This document shows positions 1 through 5,316 of a DNA stretch of 5,316 bases, piece by piece. The DNA comes from Lysobacteraceae bacterium (GTDB lineage Bacteria; Pseudomonadota; Gammaproteobacteria; Steroidobacterales; Steroidobacteraceae). The position numbers and the translations under genes were made by a program. The first letter of the stretch is position 1; each line of letters begins with the position of its first letter. The stretch spans positions 1-5,316 of the forward strand of contig JAAYXG010000282.1 in assembly GCA_012516015.1 (NCBI GenBank), given 5' to 3'. The notes beneath the pieces were generated by a model that did no database searches, was not told the origin of the DNA, and was given only the letters and a program-made list of their open reading frames with translations.

Positions 1-689
1 GCAACCTCGCCCGGACGCACGAAGCAGCAGAGGTTGTCGACATGCCCGCTCGTCTCGTCATCGACGACTCCTTTTCCGAGCCAGATGACGCTGGTTACGC
101 CGAGGTATTCGTGCAGCAGTATCTCGAGCTGTCCCTTGTCGAGATGCGGATTGCGGTTCGGATTGAGCAGGCACTCTTCGGTCGTGATGAGCGTGCCTTG
201 CCCGTCGACGTGGATTGCGCCGCCTTCGAGCACGAAGGGCGCGCGATAGCGATCGCATCGTTCGATTTCGAGCACCTTGCGCGCGACGAGATCGTCTTGA
301 TCCCAGGGAAAGTAGAGGCCAGAGCTCAAGCCGCCCCAGGCGTTGAACATCCAATCGACGCCGCGCACCTGACCCGTATCGTCGACGACGAACGTCGGAC
401 CGACATCTCGCATCCAAGCATCGTCGCTCGAGAGCTCTACGACTCGAATCGCATCGGGCAACATCGCGCGCGCATTGACGTACTGCGAACGCGACACGCC
501 CACCGTCACCGGCTCCCCGATGGCGATGGCGCTTGCGACCGCGGCGAACGCGGCTTGCGCCGGCTTAGCCCCCAGCCGCCAATTGGTCGGTCGTTCCGGC
601 CACAACATCCAGCAGCCGGAGTGCGGTTCGAACTCGCCCGGCATTCGGAAGTTGTCGCCGGCGGGCGTGGTTTTCAGGAGAGCGGGCAT
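1..689 (-). CDS. aguA: Agmatine deiminase (agmatine iminohydrolase), N-terminal two thirds, cut by the window edge
   Basis: Reading the minus strand from the ATG at 689 gives 229 uninterrupted codons to the left edge. The product matches the agmatine deiminase family (EC 3.5.3.12), which hydrolyses agmatine to N-carbamoylputrescine and ammonia in the cytoplasm, on the arginine-decarboxylase route to putrescine. Visible family marks are [20 protein letters not shown] (residues 15-34), [13 protein letters not shown] (36-48), [14 protein letters not shown] (89-102), [10 protein letters not shown] (111-120), [14 protein letters not shown] (153-166), [10 protein letters not shown] (172-181) and SGHVDN (214-219). 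From family knowledge, D95, E155, H216 and D218 are the expected guanidine-handling and catalytic residues; the nucleophilic cysteine lies near the C-terminus and is outside the window. Family members are about 340-370 residues, so roughly 120-140 are missing. The start lies 9 bases after the paiB stop with no clear Shine-Dalgarno, which suggests translational coupling. An N-carbamoylputrescine amidase gene beyond the edge would complete the pathway, but that cannot be seen. Confidence 0.96.
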   Translation of the reverse strand, partial: MPALLKTTPAGDNFRMPGEFEPHSGCWMLWPERPTNWRLGAKPAQAAFAAVASAIAIGEPVTVGVSRSQYVNARAMLPDAIRVVELSSDDAWMRDVGPTFVVDDTGQVRGVDWMFNAWGGLSSGLYFPWDQDDLVARKVLEIERCDRYRAPFVLEGGAIHVDGQGTLITTEECLLNPNRNPHLDKGQLEILLHEYLGVTSVIWLGKGVVDDETSGHVDNLCCFVRPGEV

Positions 690-698
690 TTCAGCCGG

Positions 699-1325
699 TC
701 ATTCGCGTTCGAGCAACTCGATCATGTCCGCGTGCGCGCCGGGCTGCTGCCGCAAATCATCGGCGACGTTCCTGCGGTCGGTACGCGAGCGATTCTGCGA
801 GACCTTCCACTTTCCGATCAGCTTCTCGATCGTGATTTCGATGCCGACGATGGCGTTCAGTAGCTTGTCCGTGTAGTCGCTCGGTGCATCGGTAACGCGC
901 CATGGATGCTCGCGCCCGGCCTCGTGCTCCACGGTCAGCGCGTTGAGCTGCTCCAGTAGCCATTCGCGGTCGTGGATGACGCGAGCCCTCCCGTACGCGT
1001 GCACCGCGACATAGTTCCAAGTAGGCACGACTTTGCCATCCTTCCGCTTCGCTTCGTACGCGGACGGCGAGACGTATGCGTCGGGACCTTGGAATATCAC
1101 GAGCGCATCGCGTGCCTGCTCGAGCGACGACCACACCGGATTGGCTCGCGCGACGTGACACCGCAAACTCCCCCAGGGCGCGGGGTTGGTGTCGGAAACG
1201 AACGGAATGTGGTTCGCGTCGAGGCCCTTTGCCGTCTGAACGACGAGCACGCCGAGGGGATAGCTGCGCATCAGCGCATGCATGACCTCGGGCCGCGCTT
1301 CTTCGAAATGCGAAGGAACGTACAT
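699..1325 (-). CDS. paiB: PaiB-family FMN-binding protein (putative negative transcriptional regulator)
   Basis: This 208-residue protein has the full length and pattern of the PaiB family: MYVPSHFEE at the N-terminus, ANHIPF (37-42), GPDAYVSPSAY (80-90), VPTWNYVAVHAYG (100-112), GIEI (161-164) and EKLIGKWKVSQNR (167-179). The fold is the split-barrel FMN-binding type. In Bacillus subtilis, PaiB is encoded with the polyamine acetyltransferase PaiA and was described as repressing sporulation and degradative-enzyme genes. In proteobacteria its molecular role is poorly defined, and 'regulator' is an inherited label; no helix-turn-helix is obvious in this sequence. The start at 1325 is 9 bases after the zinc-finger gene's stop, and the stop is 9 bases before aguA, so it is the middle gene of a compact cluster. 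No strong ribosome binding site precedes it. Pairing with aguA supports, but does not prove, a polyamine-linked function. Confidence 0.94.
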   Translation of the reverse strand: MYVPSHFEEARPEVMHALMRSYPLGVLVVQTAKGLDANHIPFVSDTNPAPWGSLRCHVARANPVWSSLEQARDALVIFQGPDAYVSPSAYEAKRKDGKVVPTWNYVAVHAYGRARVIHDREWLLEQLNALTVEHEAGREHPWRVTDAPSDYTDKLLNAIVGIEITIEKLIGKWKVSQNRSRTDRRNVADDLRQQPGAHADMIELLERE

Positions 1326-1334
1326 GCCGGCCGC

Positions 1335-1535
1335 CTAGCGGCTCAGCGTGAACTCGGCGCTGCAGTATGGGCATTTCGCCCAGCCGGTTTTCTCGATCGG
1401 CAGATACACGCGCGGGTGCGAGTTCCACAAGTGCATCCCCGGCATGGGACACGACAGCGGCAAGTCCGCGGCGGTCACCGTGTACTGGTTCTTCGCGTTC
1501 GGCTGGATGAGCTTGGTGGATTCCTGGGGTTCCAT
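1335..1535 (-). CDS. Small CHCC-type zinc-finger domain protein
   Basis: This 66-residue protein carries the CHCC zinc-finger pattern shared with the NDUFS6 (13 kDa) accessory subunit of mitochondrial complex I. The core is LSCPMPGMHLWNSHPRVYL (27-45) followed by IEKTGWAKCPYCSAEFTL (47-64). The likely zinc ligands are C29, H40, C55 and C58; H35 is a less likely alternative because the family motif is histidine-proline, as at H40-P41. Bacterial members are normally stand-alone proteins of this size, so it looks complete. Their function is not established, and the NDUFS6 similarity suggests only metal binding. The ATG at 1535 gives the usual N-terminus; no good Shine-Dalgarno is seen. It heads the short-spaced cluster with paiB and aguA. 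A possible extended -10 promoter lies at 1571-1579. From memory, this family often sits close to glnE and ilvE in proteobacteria, which fits its place here. Confidence 0.9.
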   Translation of the reverse strand: MEPQESTKLIQPNAKNQYTVTAADLPLSCPMPGMHLWNSHPRVYLPIEKTGWAKCPYCSAEFTLSR

Positions 1536-1570
1536 GGTCGGCTCGGGTCGATTCGGTCGTGAGGTAAGGG

Positions 1571-1579
1571 ATTATTGCA
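1571..1579 (-). promoter_or_regulatory. Possible extended -10 promoter for the zinc finger-paiB-aguA cluster
   Basis: The minus strand reads TGCAATAAT, a TGn extension followed by AATAAT, which matches five of six bases of the -10 consensus. Transcription would begin near 1564, giving a leader of about 29 bases before the ATG at 1535. No good -35 hexamer lies at 16-18 bases; TTCACA and TTTACA occur upstream inside the repeat but are 22 and 29 bases away. The call therefore rests on the extended -10 alone and is tentative. Confidence 0.3.
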
Positions 1580-1590
1580 GATCGCGTGGA

Positions 1591-1690
1591 GTGTAGGGTG
1601 TGAAGTGTAAAGTGTAAGGTCAGAAGGCCAAGAGGACACCGTGTTCACGCCAGCAGTCTGACCTTACACGTCACACTCCACACGTTACAC
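1591..1690. repeat. Imperfect inverted repeat built of GTGT-heptads, overlapping the glnE stop codon
   Basis: Two 34-base arms (1591-1624 and 1657-1690) are reverse complements at 29 of 34 positions around a 32-base centre. The innermost 13 bases are a perfect match: GTGTAAGGTCAGA at 1612-1624 and TCTGACCTTACAC at 1657-1669. Each arm contains four 7-base units of the form GTGT-R-R-V. Those in the left arm read on the plus strand (GTGTAGG, GTGTGAA, GTGTAAA, GTGTAAG, 1591-1618); those in the right arm read on the minus strand (GTGTAAC, GTGTGGA, GTGTGAC, GTGTAAG, 1690 down to 1663). The right arm contains the glnE stop codon (1685-1687). In glnE-sense RNA two of the five mismatches become G-U pairs, so a long stem-loop could form. 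There is no T-run on either side, so it is not a standard intrinsic terminator. It may be a dispersed palindromic or MITE-like repeat; one copy cannot show that. Confidence 0.75.
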
Positions 1691-4555
1691 ATTCAGCTCG
1701 CGCTCCCATATCTCCACCACCCCTTTGCGCTCCTGCACGAACTCGTCGGCACCTACGATGTTCTTTGCGCCATCGAGAGAGAGACGGTGCAAGCGATGGC
1801 GATACTTCCGATAGGTCTCGACGAGAAAATCGACCGTGCTTTGCGGGACGAGGTTGCCGGACGCGAGGCTCTCGAGCTGACGGATGTTGTCCGAGAAGAT
1901 CACGATTTCCGGGTAGCGGTCGGCCCACCTGAGCATCCAGAACTGCACGAGAAACTCGATATCGGCGATACCGCCCGGATCCTGCTTCAGGTCGAACTCT
2001 CCGGGTTTCGCCTTCGACAGATTCTCCCGCATGCGCGCACGCATGTTGCGTACCGCCTCTTGAAGACCGTCGCGCTTGACCGCCTTGCGTAAGACTTCGA
2101 TCCGAGCCTCCTCGAACTGCGCGCGCAATGTCTCCTCGCCGGCGATCGCACGAGCGCGCAGCAGCGACTGATGCTCCCACGTCCATGCCTCTTGGAACTC
2201 GTATTCTCTGAAGCCCGCGAGCGATTGCACGAGGATGCCGCGATTGCCGCCGGGCCTGAGCCGCGTGTCCACTTCGTATAGGCGGCCCTGTGCCGTGTGG
2301 ACCGTCAGCAAGTGCACGAGCCGCTGCCCGAGCCGCTGGAAGAACACGACGTTGTCTACGGCATTGGCGCCGTCGGTCCGCTGTGCATCGCCGCACGAAT
2401 CGTGCAAGAACACGAGGTCGAGATCCGATCCGTAGCCGAGCTCGAGCCCGCCGAGCTTGCCGTACGCCACCACAATCATGGTCGGCGTGCGCGCGTTGCC
2501 CGCATCGTCGATACATCTGGGAGTGCCATAGCGCGCGGTCATCTGCGTCCACGCGAGCGCGAGCGCCTCCTGCACGATCAGCTCGGCAATATCCGTGAGC
2601 CGGTCGCTGACTTTCATGAGCGGCAACCCGCCGATCAGATCCGCAACCGCGACGCGGAAAACCGCGGCGCTCTGGAACTGGCGCAGAATCTCGACTTGAC
2701 GCTCCGGCTCCTCCGTTTGCATGAGCGCCCGCCGCGCGGCCAGATCACTTGCGAACTGCTCCCTGCTCGGCTCCTCCTCGATGACGCGCTCGTCGATCAG
2801 CTCATCGAGCAGCAGCGGATGTGCCGCAATCTGATCGGCCAAGAATTGGCTTTGCCCGCAGAGCTGCACGAGCCTGCGCAATGCCGCCGCATTCTCGTTG
2901 AGCAGTGCGAGGTACGCAGTGCGCCCGCCGATGCGCTCGAGAATCTTGAGCGTGCGCGTCAGCGTCAGAGAAGGAGCCTCAGTCCGCGCGATGAGCGCCA
3001 GCAGCTTCGGGAGGAGCTGCTGCAAACGTCTCCTGCCGGTTTCATCCTGTCGACGAAAGTACGCACTCGATGCGAGCTGTTCGAGCTGCGCCGAGATGTC
3101 ATCGATATCGCCGAACCCGAAGGCTCGCAACGCTTGCTCGCGATCTGCCGGCTCCGCTTCGAGATCGAACGTGCAGCGCGAGGCTTCATCGTCGCCGCTC
3201 GGCACGGGCCCAAAGACCGTTTGCGAGAAATGTCGCGAGACGTGCTCGCGCTGGCGTACCAGCTCCGCCTCGAGATCGCTCCAATCGGGTCGCTGCAAAC
3301 TAAAGGCAAGCCGAGCTCGTGCGTGCGGATCGCTCGGCAGTTGATGAGTCTGCTCGTCGTTCCATTCTTGAAGCCGATTCTCGACGAGTCGCAAGAACCG
3401 ATAAGCAATCTCGATCTCCTCGACTGCCTCCTTCCGCAGCAGTCGCTGACCGACGAGCCGCGGCAATACCTCCCGCAGCGAACGCGACTGCAATCGCTTG
3501 TCGCTGCCGCCTCGAATGAGCTGGAAGGCCTGGACGATGAACTCGATCTCGCGGATACCGCCCCGCCCGAGCTTGATGTTGTCGCGCAGCTCGCGACGTT
3601 CGACCTCGCGCACGATCATCGCCTTCATGTCGCGCAGCGACTCGAACACGCCGAAATCGAGATAGCGCCGATAGACGAACGGGCGGATGACCTCATCGTA
3701 CAAGGCGCCGAAATGCTCGAGCGCCGTGAGCGGACGCGCTTTGATATAGGCGTACCGCTCCCAATCGCGCCCGTGCTGCTGCAGGTAGTGCTCGAAGGAT
3801 GCAAAGCTCAGTGCAACGCGCCCGCTATCGCCGAACGGCCGCAGGCGCAAATCGACGCGGTACACGAACCCATCCACGGTTGGCGCGGTGAGCAGATGGA
3901 CGAGCTTCTGTGCAACGCGCAGGAAGAACTCCGCATTGTCGACCGAACGAGGCCCGTCCGTTTCACCCTCTTCCGGATACAAGAGGATCAGATCGACATC
4001 CGAGGAATAGTTGAGCTCGCCGCCGCCGAGCTTCCCCATGCCGAGAATCATCATCGGCTGCGGCTCGTTCGTCTCCGCGCTGCGAGGGGTCCCGAACCTT
4101 CGCACGCAGGCGGCATACGCGAACTCGTATGCATATCGGATGCAGACGTCCGCGAGCGTAGACAAATCCCGCAGCGTCTCATCCAGATCCGCCCAGCCCG
4201 CGATGTCGCGCCACGCGATGCGAACCATGTGCCTATGGCGGAATCGCCGCAACTCCGCCATCGCTTCCTGTTCGTCTTGTGCTCGAACGTGCTCCGCACG
4301 ATCCCGTTCGATCCAGTCCGCCTCTGCGACTTCGAGAAGACGTCCGTTGCGTACGAGATTGGCAAGCATGTTCGGATGACGCGTGCACGCGTTCGCGACA
4401 TATTCGCTGCACGTCCACACGCGAGCGATCGAGTGCGCGATACGCTCGTGACGCAGGATCTCGTCCCATAGCTGCGCATCGGTTTCCCGTGCAGCCGCCA
4501 GGCGATCTTCCGCGTGTGCCGTCAGCGCTGGCTGACCCTCGTCGATCGATTCCAT
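1685..4555 (-). CDS. glnE: Bifunctional glutamine synthetase adenylyltransferase / adenylyl-removing enzyme
   Basis: This 956-residue protein is full length for the family (E. coli GlnE is about 946). It controls nitrogen assimilation by attaching AMP to a tyrosine of each glutamine synthetase subunit when nitrogen is plentiful and removing it by phosphorolysis when nitrogen is scarce, under the PII protein and glutamine. It has two nucleotidyltransferase domains. The N-terminal adenylyl-removing domain has GMGKLGGGELNYSSDVDLIL (172-191), with metal-binding D186 and D188, then VDLRLRPFGDSGR (234-246) and GRGGIREIEF (330-339). The C-terminal adenylylating domain has AYGKLGGLELGYGSDLDLVF (697-716), with D711 and D713, then VDTRLRPGGNRG (762-773) and DPGGIADIEFLVQ (859-871). 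A helical linker lies between them. Both metal-ligand pairs are intact, so both activities are expected. No good Shine-Dalgarno precedes the ATG at 4555. The stop lies inside the inverted repeat, so the last two codons, before TAA, adjoin repeat sequence. Confidence 0.98.
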   Translation of the reverse strand: MESIDEGQPALTAHAEDRLAAARETDAQLWDEILRHERIAHSIARVWTCSEYVANACTRHPNMLANLVRNGRLLEVAEADWIERDRAEHVRAQDEQEAMAELRRFRHRHMVRIAWRDIAGWADLDETLRDLSTLADVCIRYAYEFAYAACVRRFGTPRSAETNEPQPMMILGMGKLGGGELNYSSDVDLILLYPEEGETDGPRSVDNAEFFLRVAQKLVHLLTAPTVDGFVYRVDLRLRPFGDSGRVALSFASFEHYLQQHGRDWERYAYIKARPLTALEHFGALYDEVIRPFVYRRYLDFGVFESLRDMKAMIVREVERRELRDNIKLGRGGIREIEFIVQAFQLIRGGSDKRLQSRSLREVLPRLVGQRLLRKEAVEEIEIAYRFLRLVENRLQEWNDEQTHQLPSDPHARARLAFSLQRPDWSDLEAELVRQREHVSRHFSQTVFGPVPSGDDEASRCTFDLEAEPADREQALRAFGFGDIDDISAQLEQLASSAYFRRQDETGRRRLQQLLPKLLALIARTEAPSLTLTRTLKILERIGGRTAYLALLNENAAALRRLVQLCGQSQFLADQIAAHPLLLDELIDERVIEEEPSREQFASDLAARRALMQTEEPERQVEILRQFQSAAVFRVAVADLIGGLPLMKVSDRLTDIAELIVQEALALAWTQMTARYGTPRCIDDAGNARTPTMIVVAYGKLGGLELGYGSDLDLVFLHDSCGDAQRTDGANAVDNVVFFQRLGQRLVHLLTVHTAQGRLYEVDTRLRPGGNRGILVQSLAGFREYEFQEAWTWEHQSLLRARAIAGEETLRAQFEEARIEVLRKAVKRDGLQEAVRNMRARMRENLSKAKPGEFDLKQDPGGIADIEFLVQFWMLRWADRYPEIVIFSDNIRQLESLASGNLVPQSTVDFLVETYRKYRHRLHRLSLDGAKNIVGADEFVQERKGVVEIWERELNV

Positions 4556-4694
4556 GTCGCCAGTTTATATGGAACTTTTCGAGATGTGCCGGCTCTGAGC
4601 GACATAGGCACGGTCGACACTCTGAACCTTTGGCGAGGGCAACCCGTTTATATGTCAAGGGCGAACCGCCCGTCATGTAAGGTGGAGAAAAAAT
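4556..4694. promoter_or_regulatory. Divergent intergenic region between glnE and the tonB-family gene
   Basis: This 139-base gap must hold the start signals for both divergent genes. The 9-mer GTTTATATG occurs twice in the same orientation, at 4563-4571 and 4646-4654. Read on the minus strand, the first copy gives TATAAA, ending 8 bases before the glnE ATG; if used as a -10 box it would produce a leaderless or nearly leaderless glnE transcript. On the plus strand the second copy offers an AT-rich candidate -10 (TTATAT, 4648-4653) for tonB, but no recognisable -35 lies at normal spacing from either. A small inverted repeat, GGGCG-AAC-CGCCC, lies at 4659-4671 in the presumed tonB leader. The promoter assignment is inferred from position; the repeats are seen directly. 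Confidence 0.4.
4681..4687 (+). promoter_or_regulatory. Ribosome binding site of the tonB-family gene
   Basis: GGTGGAG is a strong purine-rich Shine-Dalgarno, with GGAG ending 7 bases before the ATG at 4695. A second in-frame ATG at 4701 would be 13 bases away, so this site decides for 4695. It is the only convincing ribosome binding site in the window. Confidence 0.75.
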
Positions 4695-5316
4695 ATGCCT
4701 ATGACTCGCGATCCGAGTACGAGTGTTTTGTCGCGAAGCGGTCCTGCGATTGCGGTCGTCGGATTGCATCTCGTGTTGATCTATGGGCTCGTGGCCAGCA
4801 CAGGCATCATCAAGGTACCGATTTTGGTGGAGCCCCTGCAGACCGTATTCATTGACGAGCCGGTAACCGAGTCCAAGCCCGAAATCGAGCCGGTCAAGCC
4901 CGAGATCGAGGAGATGGTGCCTTTGGACGAACCGATGCCCGAGCTGCAGTTCGAAGAGGTGCCCGCGCCACCCACCGACGTCGTCATGCCGGCTTCGGAA
5001 TCCGCGATCGCGGCGACACCATCCGAAGCGGGCGCAACCGCTCAGCAGCTGCAGACGACGAATCGCGTGGAGCCCGTGTACCCGGCGACGTCGCGACGCT
5101 TGGGTGAGGAAGGCACGGTCCGCCTGCGCGTGCTCGTCGATGAGCGCGGTCGACCGAAGGACGTCGATGTGCTGAACAGCAGCGGATTTGACCGACTCGA
5201 CCGAGCGGCGATCGATGCCGTGAAGCGCTGGCGCTTCCGGGCAGCAACGGACGGCACGCGCGCGATCAGCACTTGGACGCAGGTCGCCATCACCTTCAAG
5301 TTGACCGACGCGCAGC
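4695..5316 (+). CDS. TonB-family energy transducer, 3' end not reached
   Basis: From the ATG at 4695 the frame stays open for 207 codons to the right edge. The order of parts is that of TonB: a short cytoplasmic N-terminus, one membrane anchor (about residues 17-35, PAIAVVGLHLVLIYGLVAS), an acidic and proline-rich periplasmic spacer with EP/KP repeats (about 53-95), and a TonB C-terminal domain (about 125-203). That domain shows VEPVYPATSRRLGEEGTVRL (125-144), a VDERG turn (148-152), SSGFDRLDRAAIDAVKRWRF (162-181) and the closing strand TWTQVAITFKL (193-203). The protein should sit in the inner membrane and, with ExbB and ExbD, pass proton-motive-force energy to outer-membrane receptors for siderophores, cobalamin or carbohydrates. 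The domain is nearly complete, so the stop is probably just past the window. No exbB, exbD or receptor gene is visible, so the substrate cannot be named. It could be one of several TonB paralogues, so no specific symbol is given. Confidence 0.92.
   Translation, partial: MPMTRDPSTSVLSRSGPAIAVVGLHLVLIYGLVASTGIIKVPILVEPLQTVFIDEPVTESKPEIEPVKPEIEEMVPLDEPMPELQFEEVPAPPTDVVMPASESAIAATPSEAGATAQQLQTTNRVEPVYPATSRRLGEEGTVRLRVLVDERGRPKDVDVLNSSGFDRLDRAAIDAVKRWRFRAATDGTRAISTWTQVAITFKLTDAQ

Noticed and set aside
42..863. A 273-codon plus-strand open frame across aguA and the end of paiB
   Set aside because: It is antisense to two well-recognised genes and spans their junction. The translation looks like an arginine- and aspartate-rich shadow with no known motif.
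972..1562. A 196-codon plus-strand open frame over paiB and the zinc-finger gene
   Set aside because: It crosses two conserved minus-strand genes and the spacer between them, has no ribosome binding site and resembles no known family.
1591..1690. Inverted repeat as a rho-independent terminator of glnE
   Set aside because: The loop is 32 bases and no T-run follows the stem in either direction, so it lacks the hallmarks of an intrinsic terminator.
1591..1690. Inverted repeat as a CRISPR fragment or insertion-sequence ends
   Set aside because: There are no spaced direct repeats of CRISPR length, no transposase coding sequence and no obvious target-site duplication. A non-autonomous element remains possible but is not shown.
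2297..4471. A 724-codon open frame on the plus strand, antisense to glnE
   Set aside because: It lies wholly within glnE, whose protein is unmistakable. Long antisense frames are expected in GC-rich genes, and the translation shows no recognisable family or domain.
4653..4658. A perfect TTGACA on the minus strand as the -35 element of glnE
   Set aside because: At 16-18 bases spacing the sequence is GC-rich (around CGCCAA), with no -10 match. Only the hexamer is good.
4514..4855. A plus-strand 113-codon frame spanning the glnE start, the intergenic region and the start of tonB
   Set aside because: It overlaps tonB out of frame. The tonB frame has the strong Shine-Dalgarno, membrane anchor and C-terminal domain, whereas this frame has none of these.

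Overview
The window comes from a GC-rich bacterium, most likely a proteobacterium. The evidence is a two-domain GlnE, a small CHCC zinc-finger protein of the kind found beside it in many proteobacteria, an agmatine deiminase and a TonB-type energy transducer. I favour a gammaproteobacterium outside the enterics, but the sequence alone does not fix the family. All five genes belong to recognised families. I found no phage, transposase, CRISPR, toxin-antitoxin or defence gene.

Layout, left to right: aguA (agmatine deiminase, minus strand) runs off the left edge, so its C-terminal third, including the catalytic cysteine, is missing. A PaiB-family FMN-binding protein follows (699-1325, minus), then a 66-residue CHCC zinc-finger protein (1335-1535, minus). 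These three are separated by only 9 bases each and look like one transcription unit read right to left: zinc finger, PaiB, AguA. Next is a 149-base gap (1536-1684), largely filled by an imperfect inverted repeat built of 7-base GTGT-units that overlaps the glnE stop codon. The glnE gene (1685-4555, minus) fills over half the window. A 139-base divergent intergenic region (4556-4694) separates it from a tonB-family gene on the plus strand (4695 to the right edge), which has no stop inside the window.

Functionally, glnE controls nitrogen assimilation by adenylylating and deadenylylating glutamine synthetase. AguA makes N-carbamoylputrescine from agmatine, a step towards putrescine. PaiB is known in Bacillus from the pai locus, whose partner PaiA acetylates polyamines, so its tight linkage to aguA suggests a polyamine-related role here too. 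TonB supplies proton-motive-force energy to outer-membrane receptors and is transcribed separately.

The least explained element is the heptad-structured inverted repeat at 1591-1690. The rest of the window is ordinary chromosomal housekeeping sequence.
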